A stretch of DNA of 64,000 nucleotides, taken from positions 1-64,000 of the forward strand of contig NZ_JASZYK010000009.1 in NCBI RefSeq assembly GCF_030317035.1, in the 5' to 3' direction. The position numbers were made by a program, and so were the translations under genes. This document shows positions 25,861-33,898 of this stretch, one piece after another. The notes under the pieces are model-generated. The model was not told the DNA's origin and searched no databases. It was given only the letters and a program-made list of their open reading frames with translations. This DNA is from Variovorax sp. J22G73 (GTDB lineage Bacteria; Pseudomonadota; Gammaproteobacteria; Burkholderiales; Burkholderiaceae_C). Position 1 is the first letter of the stretch; every line of letters begins with the position of its first letter.

Positions 25861-26978
25861 GCGGACACCTTGAGCCAGGGAAGTTGCGCCGCCGTGTAGC
25901 GGAAGGTCTGGAACACGCTGTTCTGCCGGCCAGGCACGTACTTGCGCGCGGCCTCGTCGGGATATTCGGCGAACCAGGGAATCACGTACTCCCACACCAC
26001 CTCGCCGGCCGGCGTGACCTCGAAGAGCCGCCCCGTGGCCGACTCGGTGACGTGCGTGTTGCCGTTGGGCAGGCGCTGCGCGCTGCCCATGTAGGCCGTG
26101 TAGAAGGCGTTGACCAGTTCGTCGGCGTACTGCCACACCACCTCGTGGGAGGTCGGGTCGATTTCGAGAACGCGCGAGAACGCCACATGCTTGCCGGTGC
26201 GGAAGTTGCCGTTGTCGAAAGCAAGAATGTTGCCGTTGTCCAGCGCCACGGGCGCGTGCTGGTGCGACAGCACGCCGGGCGGAATGTGCAGCTTCACGTC
26301 GCCGGTGGCCCGGTCGACGCCGACGATGCCCGAGGTGGTGCGCAGGCTCATCAGCACCAGGCCCTCGCGCGTCACGTCCAGCCCGTTCACCAGCGGCCAG
26401 TGGGTGCGGCCGAAGCCGGGGTGGATGGGAAAGTCTTCCGGCGCCAGGTGCTCCCAGGCCTTCCACTCCCACACCAGCTTGCCGTCGCGGTCGACCTCGC
26501 GGATCACGTCGGCGTACATCGTCTCGTCGGGCCCGTGGGCGGTGCCGCCCGGCACGCGCTCGGCAAAGCCGGCCGGCACCGGCGCGCAGCCGGCGTACAG
26601 CAGGTGGCCGTTGGCCAGCCAGCGGGCGTCGTGGTGGTGCGTCGGGTCCTGAAAGCGCCAGACGATGTCCCCGGCGGGCGTGGCCTCGTAGAAATCGCCG
26701 CCGTGCCACAGCGACCAGGCCGCGTAGATCTCGGGCGTGCCGGCGTGGTTGCCGTTGTAGCCCAGGTTGCCGTTGGGCAGGATCACGGCGGCGCGGCCCG
26801 GGCGCACCGGCATCTTCCACTGGTGCGCGACGCGGCCCTCGATGTCGACCAGGTAGACGTTGCCGTCGTCGGTCTGCGGCGCGATCAGGGTGTAGCCGCC
26901 GGCGCTGAGCGCCGGATCATGGGCGATCAGGCCGGTGCCGCGGCGGCGCTGGGTGATCTGGTCGACGGTGGTAGTCAC
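25857..26978 (-). CDS. Arylsulfotransferase (ASST)-family beta-propeller protein, no signal peptide
   Basis: A 373-residue protein with repeated D/N-G-N, W-x-W/Y and PNGN motifs of a beta-propeller, matching the arylsulfate sulfotransferase family. Candidate catalytic or binding histidines are H114-H116 (THHHDAR), H193 (RTHWPLVNG), H239/H241 (LSHQHAP) and H309. Classical AssT is periplasmic and PAPS-independent, but no signal peptide is visible here, which is unusual. It starts the operon and overlaps the binding-protein gene by ATGA, tying it to the import system. The substrate and even sulfotransfer activity are inferred. Confidence 0.75.
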   Translation of the reverse strand: MTTTVDQITQRRRGTGLIAHDPALSAGGYTLIAPQTDDGNVYLVDIEGRVAHQWKMPVRPGRAAVILPNGNLGYNGNHAGTPEIYAAWSLWHGGDFYEATPAGDIVWRFQDPTHHHDARWLANGHLLYAGCAPVPAGFAERVPGGTAHGPDETMYADVIREVDRDGKLVWEWKAWEHLAPEDFPIHPGFGRTHWPLVNGLDVTREGLVLMSLRTTSGIVGVDRATGDVKLHIPPGVLSHQHAPVALDNGNILAFDNGNFRTGKHVAFSRVLEIDPTSHEVVWQYADELVNAFYTAYMGSAQRLPNGNTHVTESATGRLFEVTPAGEVVWEYVIPWFAEYPDEAARKYVPGRQNSVFQTFRYTAAQLPWLKVSA

Positions 26979-27063
26979 AGGGGCGAACCTCGGGGAAATT
27001 GAAGGAATGCCGCGAATCTAGGCCGCATCGCCCGTCAGGAAAATCTGTTTGTTTCGTACGGTG

Positions 27064-27080
27064 CGTATAGAAAATCCATA
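27064..27080. promoter_or_regulatory. Candidate LysR operator GTAT-N9-ATAC
   Basis: GTAT (27064-27067) and ATAC (27077-27080), inside GTGCGTATAGAAAATCCATACAC, form an interrupted dyad 15-31 bp upstream of the LysR start. It lies in the 116-bp divergent gap with the arylsulfotransferase-like gene. The AT-rich core contrasts with its surroundings. Confidence 0.4.
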
Positions 27081-27094
27081 CACTCGCCGGCACC

Positions 27095-28048
27095 ATGCGC
27101 GCCATTTCCCAGACCTTCCGGTGTTTCGACGAAGTGGCCCGCCGCGGCTCGGTGCGCAAGGCCGCCGAGGCGCTGCACCTCACGGCGGCGGCGGTGCACC
27201 AGCAGGTGCTCAATCTCGAGGAGCAGGTCGGCACGCCGCTGTTCGACCGGCTGCCGCGCGGCATGCAGCTGACCACCGCGGGCGAGATCATGGTGGCCGC
27301 CGTGCGGCGCGGGCAACGCGACTTCGACAACGCCATGGCCCAGGTGGAAGACCTGCGCTCGCTGCGGCGCGGGCACATCAACCTGGCGGTGTCGCATTCG
27401 TCGGCCGAGCAGCTGGTGCCCGAGGTGATCGAGGCCGCCATGAAGCACTACCCCGGCGTGACCTACAGCGTGCGCTCGGGCAGCGGCGAGAACATATTGA
27501 AGTGGGTGGCCAACGGCGAATCGGACATCGGCTTCTGCCTGCGCCGCAAGCCGCCGCCCGGCGTCGAGGAAATCCGCGCGTTCCCGCAGCACCTGGGGCT
27601 GGTCACGCCGCCGGGGCATCCGCTGGCGGCGCTGGGCAAGCTGCCGCGGCTGCGCGACTGCCTGGAGCACCCGCTGATCCTCATGACGCCCGACACCGAG
27701 CTGCGCGCCATGGTCGACCAGATCGACCACCGCGAGCACCGCAAGGTGCGCCCGCTGGTCGAGACCAGCTCGGTGGCCATGGTGCGCCGGCTGGTGGCCG
27801 GCGGCACGGGCATCGGCTTTCTCATTCCGGAGAACGTCGCCGAAGACGTGGACCGCGGCACGCTGGTGTGGACCGGCCTGGCCGACGCGGGCGCGCGATC
27901 GTTCAGCTGCCTGTACCAGCGCGCGGGCCAGACCACGGCGGTGGCCATGGGCATGTTCCTGCAGTTCCTGGAGGCCGCGCTGCTGGCCATCGAGCGGCGC
28001 TTCGAGCGGCAGGCGGCGCTGCCCGCGCTGGACGCGTTCGCGCAGTAG
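27095..28048 (+). CDS. LysR-family regulator of the sulfotransferase-like/ABC operon
   Basis: A 317-residue LysR-type regulator. The helix-turn-helix is at about 19-42 (GSVRKAAEALHLTAAAVHQQ) and the effector domain at about 92-300. It is divergent from the operon 26978-23212 and probably controls it. It ends within an 8-bp tandem repeat that contains its stop codon (28046-28048). Confidence 0.92.
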   Translation: MRAISQTFRCFDEVARRGSVRKAAEALHLTAAAVHQQVLNLEEQVGTPLFDRLPRGMQLTTAGEIMVAAVRRGQRDFDNAMAQVEDLRSLRRGHINLAVSHSSAEQLVPEVIEAAMKHYPGVTYSVRSGSGENILKWVANGESDIGFCLRRKPPPGVEEIRAFPQHLGLVTPPGHPLAALGKLPRLRDCLEHPLILMTPDTELRAMVDQIDHREHRKVRPLVETSSVAMVRRLVAGGTGIGFLIPENVAEDVDRGTLVWTGLADAGARSFSCLYQRAGQTTAVAMGMFLQFLEAALLAIERRFERQAALPALDAFAQ

Positions 28049-28080
28049 CGCAATAACGCAATAGCGCAACAAGGCAGTAA
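28041..28080. repeat. Five 8-bp tandem units CGCARYAR spanning a stop codon
   Basis: CGCAGTAG, CGCAATAA, CGCAATAG, CGCAACAA and GGCAGTAA occupy 28041-28080 without gaps. The first unit contains the LysR stop codon. Changes in copy number would alter the 3' end of that gene or the gap before the EamA gene. Confidence 0.8.
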
Positions 28081-28127
28081 CGCGGGCAAGGCCCCCGCGA
28101 AACGCGCTCGCGCGATACGATCATCGG

Positions 28128-29084
28128 ATGAATTCGGCGCCCATCCGCGCGCCGAGCCACCGTCAGCGAGCCTTCATGATCCAGCGCAAGACCCACCTCG
28201 ACAGCCTCGCCATCGGCCTGCTCATTGCCTGCTGCGCCTTCTGGGGGCTGCAGCAGATCATCATCAAGACCACCGTGGCCGAGGTGCCGCCGATGTGGCA
28301 GGCCTCCATTCGCATGGTCGGCGCCACCGCGTTGCTGTGGCTGTGGTGCGCCTCGCGCGGGGTGCGGCTCTTCGAGCGCGACGGCACGCTGTGGCCGGGG
28401 CTGCTGGCCGGCCTGCTGTTCTCGGGCGAGTTCGCGGGCATCTACCTGGGGCTGCAGCACACCAGCGCCTCGCGGCTCACGGTGTTTCTCTACACGGCGC
28501 CCTTCTGGGTGTCGCTGCTGCTGCCGCGCTGGGTGCCGGCCGAGCGGCTGCGCGGCTTCCAGTGGCTGGGGCTGTTCATTGCGTTCTCGGGCGTGGTGCT
28601 GGCCTTCAGCGAGGGTTTCGGCCACATGAGCTCGTCGCAGCTCATCGGCGACGCGCTGGGCCTGGCGGCCGGCATGCTGTGGGGCCTGACCACGCTCACG
28701 CTGCGCACCACCCGGCTGGCCACGGCCAGCGCGGAAAAAACGCTGTTCTACCAGGTGGCGGTCACGGCCGCGGTGTGCCCGGTGCTGTCGCTGGTGCTGG
28801 GCGAGCACTGGGGCTTTGCCTACTCGGCGGCGGCGTGGGGCTCCATCGGGCTGCAGACGGTGGTGGGCGCCTTCGCCAGCTACCTGGCGTGGATGTGGCT
28901 GCTGCGGCATTACCCGGCCACGCAGATGTCGTCCTTCACCTTTCTCACGCCGCTGTTCGCGCTGGTGTTCGGCGTGGTGCTGCTCAAAGAGCCGCTCACG
29001 GCGCAGCTGATCGTGGCGCTCGTCGGGGTGGCGCTGGGCATCGTGCTGGTCAACCGCCGGCCCGCGGTACAACGCACGGCATGA
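28128..29084 (+). CDS. EamA/DMT-family transporter
   Basis: A 318-residue protein with ten predicted hydrophobic helices arranged as two EamA repeats (about 28-155 and 170-305), the drug/metabolite transporter layout. It probably exports or exchanges a small metabolite. The ATG at 28176 (MIQRKTHLDS) is an alternative that removes a 16-residue polar leader. Its stop overlaps the glutaminase start as ATGA, suggesting a link to glutamine or glutamate metabolism. Confidence 0.9.
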   Translation: MNSAPIRAPSHRQRAFMIQRKTHLDSLAIGLLIACCAFWGLQQIIIKTTVAEVPPMWQASIRMVGATALLWLWCASRGVRLFERDGTLWPGLLAGLLFSGEFAGIYLGLQHTSASRLTVFLYTAPFWVSLLLPRWVPAERLRGFQWLGLFIAFSGVVLAFSEGFGHMSSSQLIGDALGLAAGMLWGLTTLTLRTTRLATASAEKTLFYQVAVTAAVCPVLSLVLGEHWGFAYSAAAWGSIGLQTVVGAFASYLAWMWLLRHYPATQMSSFTFLTPLFALVFGVVLLKEPLTAQLIVALVGVALGIVLVNRRPAVQRTA

Positions 29085-30064
29085 ACCCCATGAAATTCCA
29101 GCCCGTGCTCGACGAGATCGTCGCCACGCTGCGCCCGCAGATCGCGCAGTGCGGCCAGGGCGAACACCACGGCAAGGTCGCCAGCTACATCCCCGCGCTG
29201 GCGCGTGTCGATGCCCGCCAGTTCGGCATTGCGCTGCGCACCTGCGAGGGCGAGGAAGCCGGCGCGGGCGACTTCGAAACGCCCTTCTCCATCCAGAGCG
29301 TGTCCAAGCTCTTCACGCTCACGCTCGCCATGCAGCGCATGGGCGACGCGCTGTGGGAGCGCATTGGCCGCGAGCCCTCGGGCAACCCGTTCAACTCGCT
29401 GGTGCAGCTGGAGAACGAACAGGGCAAGCCGCGCAACCCGTTCATCAATGCCGGCGCCATCGCGGTGGCCGACCGGCTGGTGAGCCAGGCGAAGGCCAGC
29501 GGCCCCGGCGCGGATGGTGGGAACGGCGGGAACGGCGCAAAGGACGATATCCTCGCGCTCATGGCCAGCCTGTGCGGCGAGCCCATCGCCTTCGACGACG
29601 AGGTGGCGCAGTCGGAGGCCGACACGGGTTTTCGCAACGTGGCGCTGGCCAACTTCATGAAGAGCTTCGGCAAGATCGACAACGACGTCGCGACCGTGCT
29701 CGACACCTACTTCCACCAGTGCGCGCTGCGCATGAGCTGCCGCCAGCTGGCGCGGGCCGCGGCCTTCCTGTGCCGCGACGGCGCGCACCCCATCGATGGC
29801 CAGCCCGATGTCACCGGCGAGCGGCAAACGCGGCGCATCAACGCGCTGATGCTCACCTGCGGCACCTACGACGCGGCGGGCGACGTGGCCTTTTCCATCG
29901 GCCTGCCCTGCAAGAGCGGCGTGGGCGGCGGCATCGTGGCGGTGGTGCCCGACACGCTCACGCTGTGCGTGTGGTCGCCCGCGCTGGACGCGACCGGCAA
30001 TTCGCTGCTGGGCATGAAGGCGCTGGAGCTGTTCGTGGCGCGCACGGGGCTGTCGGTGTTCTGA
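29081..30064 (+). CDS. glsA: Glutaminase
   Basis: A 327-residue glutaminase of the beta-lactamase-like fold, hydrolysing L-glutamine to L-glutamate and ammonia in the cytoplasm. The catalytic S-x-x-K is S73-V-S-K76 (FSIQSVSKLF); GNPFNSLVQLE and NPFINAGAI (about residues 104-128) and the CKSGVGGGIVAVVP block near 275-288 are typical. A Gly/Asn-rich insertion (about 143-156), partly from a duplicated 9-bp GGGAACGGC unit, lengthens it beyond the usual ~308 residues. The start overlaps the EamA stop. The gene abuts the convergent epimerase gene with no spacer. Confidence 0.93.
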   Translation: MNPMKFQPVLDEIVATLRPQIAQCGQGEHHGKVASYIPALARVDARQFGIALRTCEGEEAGAGDFETPFSIQSVSKLFTLTLAMQRMGDALWERIGREPSGNPFNSLVQLENEQGKPRNPFINAGAIAVADRLVSQAKASGPGADGGNGGNGAKDDILALMASLCGEPIAFDDEVAQSEADTGFRNVALANFMKSFGKIDNDVATVLDTYFHQCALRMSCRQLARAAAFLCRDGAHPIDGQPDVTGERQTRRINALMLTCGTYDAAGDVAFSIGLPCKSGVGGGIVAVVPDTLTLCVWSPALDATGNSLLGMKALELFVARTGLSVF

Positions 30065-31063
30065 TCAGGCCGCGGCGCCCACCGGGGCGGCCGGCAGGTT
30101 GCCCATGCCGTCGAGCGTGGCCTCCACCGCTTCTTCCAGCGGCGTGTGCGGCTCGCGGCCCAGCACGGCGACCAGCCTGGTGTTGTCCATGCCCAGCGGG
30201 GTTTGCCACAGGTAGCGCATCTCGCGCATTTCCCGGAAGGTGACGACGAAGGGCGAGGCCAGCGCCAGCAGCCACCACGGAAAGGCCGAAACGCGCACCT
30301 CGGCGCCGGTGCGGCGGGCCGCCACCTTGCGGATGGCGCCGGTCATGCGCGTGCCGTCCGCGTCCCAATGGCCGGCCATGTGAAAGCGCGCGAAAGGTTC
30401 GAGCCGCTCGCGCCGCGCCAGCAGCTCGACCATGGTGTGCGCCACGTCGGGCAGGTACGACCACTGGTGGCCGATGCCGGCGCGGCCGGGGTAGCTCACG
30501 GTCTTCACGGCCTGCCCCGCCTTCACCAGCCCTTGCGAGAACCAGGTGTTGCCCGACCTGGGGCCGAAGAAATCGCCAGCGCGCACGATCAGCACGCGCG
30601 CGCCCTCGCGGCTCGCGGCTTCCAGGCGCTTTTCCATCTCCACGCGGATCGCGCCCTTGCGGGTGAGCGGGTGCTGCGGCGAGTCTTCCTTCAGCAGCGG
30701 AAAGGCGTCGGGCCCGAAGTTGTAGACCGTGCCCGGCAGCACGATGGTCGCGCCTTCGGCCTTGGCGGCGGCGATGGTGTTGTCGAGCATCGGCAGCACC
30801 ACCTGCGCCCATCCGCGGTAACCCGGCGGGTTGACCGCGTGCACGATCACCGCGCAGCCCCTGGCCGCCTGCCGCACGGCCTGCGCGTCCATCGCGTCGC
30901 CGGCCAGCCAGGTGATGCCGTCGCGTTGCCCTGGCGCATCGGCCGGCAGCGCACCGCGCTTGAGCGCGCGCACCTCCCAGCCTGCATCGCGCAGCTGGCG
31001 GGCCACCTCGCCGCCGATGCCGCCCGTTGCGCCCAGAACCAGAACCGTGTCGTTGCGTGCCAT
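30065..31063 (-). CDS. NAD(P)-binding epimerase/dehydratase-like protein
   Basis: A 332-residue extended short-chain dehydrogenase-like protein. The nucleotide-binding loop GATGGIGG is at about 11-18. A canonical Y-x3-K catalytic pair is not obvious (the region reads NFGPDAF), so an atypical reductase or NmrA-like sensor role is possible. I chose the ATG at 31063 (MARNDTVLVLGATG) over an upstream in-frame start. It is divergent from the LysR gene at 31159, its likely regulator. Its last base abuts the glutaminase stop. Confidence 0.82.
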   Translation of the reverse strand: MARNDTVLVLGATGGIGGEVARQLRDAGWEVRALKRGALPADAPGQRDGITWLAGDAMDAQAVRQAARGCAVIVHAVNPPGYRGWAQVVLPMLDNTIAAAKAEGATIVLPGTVYNFGPDAFPLLKEDSPQHPLTRKGAIRVEMEKRLEAASREGARVLIVRAGDFFGPRSGNTWFSQGLVKAGQAVKTVSYPGRAGIGHQWSYLPDVAHTMVELLARRERLEPFARFHMAGHWDADGTRMTGAIRKVAARRTGAEVRVSAFPWWLLALASPFVVTFREMREMRYLWQTPLGMDNTRLVAVLGREPHTPLEEAVEATLDGMGNLPAAPVGAAA

Positions 31064-31112
31064 GAAGAGCTCCAAAAGAAGGGTCGATGGAAGAATTCTG
31101 GGCCGACCCCGG

Positions 31113-31122
31113 TTCAATTGAA
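31113..31122. promoter_or_regulatory. Palindrome TTCAATTGAA between divergent genes
   Basis: A perfect 10-bp palindrome in the 95-bp gap between the epimerase-like gene and the LysR gene. It is AT-rich and 37-46 bp upstream of the LysR start, a plausible regulator site. Confidence 0.4.
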
Positions 31123-31158
31123 ATTGCCGAACATGAGCCAGCAGCTATACATTTATGC

Positions 31159-32139
31159 ATGACTCCAGACATCGGCTGGGAGCTGTACCGCTCCTTCCTC
31201 GGCGTGTTGCGCGAGGGTTCTCTTTCAGGCGCGGCGCGTGCGCTGGGCATCACGCAGCCCACGGCCGGGCGCCATGTGGCCGCGCTGGAAGCGGCGCTGG
31301 GCGTGGTGCTGTTCACGCGCTCGCAGGTCGGGCTGCTGCCGACCGACATCGCGCTGGCGCTGCGCACGCATGCGGAGGCCATGGAGAGCACCGCCGCGTC
31401 GCTGCGGCGCGTGGCCAGCAGCCAGGGGGACGGCAGCGGCAGCGGTACAGGCCAGGGCGTTCGGGGCGTGGTGCGCATCTCAGCCAGCGAGGTGGTCAGC
31501 GTCGAGGTGCTGCCGCCCATCGTGGCGCGCCTGCGCGAGGCGCACCCGCTGCTGAAGGTGGAGCTGGTGGCCACCAACCGCGTGCAGGACCTGCTGCGGC
31601 GCGAGGCCGACATCGCCGTGCGCATGGTGCGGCCCCAGCAGGAGCAGCTGGTGGCGCGGCGCATCGGCCACATCGCGCTCGGCTTCCACGCGCACCGCGA
31701 CTACCTGGCGCGCCACGGCACGCCGCGCCGCATCGAGGACCTGGCCGGCCACGCCGTCATCGGCCATGACCAGCCCACGGCCTTCGTGCGCAGCGCGGGC
31801 AAGTCGTTCAAGTCGATCGAGGGCTACAGCCGCGAGGCCTTCTCGCTGCGCAGCGACAGCGACCTGACCCAGCTCGCGCTGATCCGCGCGGGCGCGGGCA
31901 TCGGCGTGTGCCAGCTGGGGCTGGCGCGGCGCAGCGAGGCGCTGGTGCACCTGCTGCCGCGCGCCTTCTCGCTGAAGCTGGACACCTGGGTCACCATGCA
32001 CGAAGACCTGCGCCACAGCCCGCACTGCCGCGCCGCCTTCGACGCGCTGGCCGACGGACTGCAACAGTACGTTGGCGGCGCCGAAGCACCCGCCGCGCAG
32101 GGGAAAATGACCCGCGCAAGAACACGAGCATCCCAATGA
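31159..32139 (+). CDS. LysR-family regulator
   Basis: A 326-residue LysR-type regulator beginning MTPDIGWELYRSFL at 31159; the frame is open from 31087 but the shorter start matches the family. The helix-turn-helix is at about 19-43 (EGSLSGAARALGITQPTAGRHV). A Ser/Gly-rich linker (about 93-101) precedes the effector domain. It is divergent from the epimerase-like gene. It overlaps the following small gene by ATGA, so the two are co-translated. Confidence 0.9.
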   Translation: MTPDIGWELYRSFLGVLREGSLSGAARALGITQPTAGRHVAALEAALGVVLFTRSQVGLLPTDIALALRTHAEAMESTAASLRRVASSQGDGSGSGTGQGVRGVVRISASEVVSVEVLPPIVARLREAHPLLKVELVATNRVQDLLRREADIAVRMVRPQQEQLVARRIGHIALGFHAHRDYLARHGTPRRIEDLAGHAVIGHDQPTAFVRSAGKSFKSIEGYSREAFSLRSDSDLTQLALIRAGAGIGVCQLGLARRSEALVHLLPRAFSLKLDTWVTMHEDLRHSPHCRAAFDALADGLQQYVGGAEAPAAQGKMTRARTRASQ

Positions 32140-32654
32140 CAGAACCGACCGACCCGACCCACGCCACCGACACCGCCGACGCCGACACCCTCCCCACGCA
32201 GGAACCCCGCCTCTGGCGCGACGGCGTCTGGACCGCCCGCGTGATCAAGAACGAGGAAGACGACGGCTGGGCCGTCGAAATGACCCGCCAGGGCGACCCC
32301 GAGCCCGCCCTCGTCGGCCCCTGGACCATGGGCCGCGACAAGAAGAACCCCAAGCCGCTGGACGGCCCCGCCTTCTCCACGCTGGTGAAGACCGCCGCCG
32401 AAGTCATCCGCCGCCACGAGCAGCAGCTGCACGCCACGCTCAACAAGAGCGTGACCGTCACCGCGCGCAACGACCAGCGCATTCGCGTGGCGCTGGCCAT
32501 CGTGCCCGACGAGGACAACCCCTCGGCCACGCTCACCGCCTACGACGACACCGACGACGCCGAGCTCGCCAGCGTGAACGTGTCGCCCGCGTTCAAGCTC
32601 AGCGCGTCGAGCGCCACCGCGTGGATCGAATCCGACTACGCGCGACCACGCTGA
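32136..32654 (+). CDS. Conserved-type hypothetical protein, 172 residues
   Basis: A soluble acidic protein with a low-complexity Asp/Thr-rich N-terminus (about 1-22) followed by a compact region (about 24-168). That region reads RLWRDGVWTARVIKNEEDDG, then PWTMGRDKKNPKPLD. No domain is recognised. Start and coupling are clear because its ATG overlaps the LysR stop. Reading frame and codon use match its neighbours. The function is unknown; association with the LysR gene is the only clue. Confidence 0.72.
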   Translation: MTEPTDPTHATDTADADTLPTQEPRLWRDGVWTARVIKNEEDDGWAVEMTRQGDPEPALVGPWTMGRDKKNPKPLDGPAFSTLVKTAAEVIRRHEQQLHATLNKSVTVTARNDQRIRVALAIVPDEDNPSATLTAYDDTDDAELASVNVSPAFKLSASSATAWIESDYARPR

Positions 32655-32713
32655 AGCGCGCCGCCCGCACGGCCCCGCAATCAGCGAAATGACGTATGTG
32701 CAGCCTTCGGTGA

Positions 32714-32818
32714 GTTGAGAAAAATCGGCAGCGACGACACCAGGCCGTTGCACCGCATACCCCCCACAGAGGCCCGAACCGGTTGAACACCGGCCCGGGC
32801 CTTTTGTTTTTTCTCAAC
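32714..32818 (+). promoter_or_regulatory. amiE leader with long-range antiterminator-like pairing
   Basis: GTTGAGAAAAA at 32714-32724 is the exact complement of TTTTTCTCAAC at 32808-32818, the U-tract region of the terminator at 32770-32812. Pairing of the two in RNA would sequester the U-run and compete with termination, an attenuator/antiterminator arrangement in the untranslated leader of the amidase gene. Confidence 0.5.
32770..32812 (+). terminator. Intrinsic terminator directly before amiE
   Basis: Stem AGGCCCG (32770-32776) with CGGGCCT (32796-32802), plus an inner CCGGT/ACCGG stem (32779-32783 with 32789-32793), is followed by TTTTGTTTTTT (32802-32812). It lies only 12 nt before the amiE ribosome-binding site (AGGAG at 32825-32829). 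It could end the upstream LysR transcript, but no promoter is visible between it and amiE, so it is probably a leader terminator. Confidence 0.8.
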
Positions 32819-32836
32819 CCCCTCAGGAGCAGCGTC

Positions 32837-33874
32837 ATGAGACATGGTGATATTTCGAGCAGCAACGATTGCGTGGGCGTCGCGGTCGTCAACTACAAGA
32901 TGCCCCGCCTCCACACCAAGGCCGAGGTCCTGAACAACGCCCGCAAGATCGCGGAGACGCTGGTCGGCATGAAGCGCGGCCTGCCGGGCATGGACCTGGT
33001 GGTGTTCCCCGAATACTCCACGCACGGGATCATGTACGACGCCAAGGAGATGTACGACACCGCCGCCACCGTGCCCGGCGAGGAGACCGCCATCTTCGCC
33101 GACGCCTGCCGCCGCGCCAACGTGTGGGGCGTGTTCTCGCTGACCGGCGAGCGCCACGAGCAGCACCCGCGCAAGGCGCCGTACAACACGCTGATCCTCA
33201 TGAACAACCAGGGCGAGATCGTGCAGAAGTACCGCAAGATCATGCCGTGGGTGCCCATCGAGGGCTGGTACCCGGGCGACCGCACCTACGTGAGCGACGG
33301 GCCCAAGGGCATGAAGATCAGCCTCATCGTCTGCGACGACGGCAACTACCCCGAGATCTGGCGCGACTGCGCCATGCGCGGGGCCGAGCTCATCGTGCGC
33401 TGCCAGGGCTACATGTACCCGGCCAAGGAGCAGCAGATCCTGGTGTCCAAGGCCATGGCCTTCATGAACAACACCTACGTGGCGGTGGCCAACGCGGCGG
33501 GCTTCGACGGCGTGTACTCGTACTTCGGCCACTCGGCGCTCATCGGCTTCGACGGGCGCACGCTGGGCGAATGCGGCGAGGAAGAAATGGGCATCAACTA
33601 CGCGGAGCTGTCGATGGGCCTGATTCGCGACGCGCGCAGGAACGGCCAGTCGCAGAACCACCTGTTCAAGCTGATGCACCGCGGCTACACCGGCATCGTC
33701 AATTCGGGCGACGGCGACAAGGGCGTGGCGGCCTGCCCGTTCGACTTCTACAGCCGGTGGATCCACGACCCCGAGGGCGCGCGCGAACAGGTCGAGTCGT
33801 TCACGCGCAGCACGGTGGGCACGCCCGAATGCCCGATCGAAGGGCTGCCGAACGGCTCGTCGGCGCAACGCTGA
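32837..33874 (+). CDS. amiE: Aliphatic amidase
   Basis: A 345-residue nitrilase-superfamily amidase, nearly the length of Pseudomonas AmiE. The Glu-Lys-Cys triad falls exactly at E59 (VVFPEYST), K134 (QKYRKIMPW) and C166 (IVCDDGN). It hydrolyses short aliphatic amides such as acetamide to acid and ammonia in the cytoplasm. The start ATG at 32837 has AGGAG upstream; a frame from 32783 would begin inside the terminator. In Pseudomonas the amidase leader is controlled by antitermination (AmiR); no amiR or amiC homologue is visible here, but the leader has the corresponding architecture. Confidence 0.96.
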   Translation: MRHGDISSSNDCVGVAVVNYKMPRLHTKAEVLNNARKIAETLVGMKRGLPGMDLVVFPEYSTHGIMYDAKEMYDTAATVPGEETAIFADACRRANVWGVFSLTGERHEQHPRKAPYNTLILMNNQGEIVQKYRKIMPWVPIEGWYPGDRTYVSDGPKGMKISLIVCDDGNYPEIWRDCAMRGAELIVRCQGYMYPAKEQQILVSKAMAFMNNTYVAVANAAGFDGVYSYFGHSALIGFDGRTLGECGEEEMGINYAELSMGLIRDARRNGQSQNHLFKLMHRGYTGIVNSGDGDKGVAACPFDFYSRWIHDPEGAREQVESFTRSTVGTPECPIEGLPNGSSAQR

Positions 33875-33898
33875 TCCACGCTGCTGAAAGCCCCCGGC

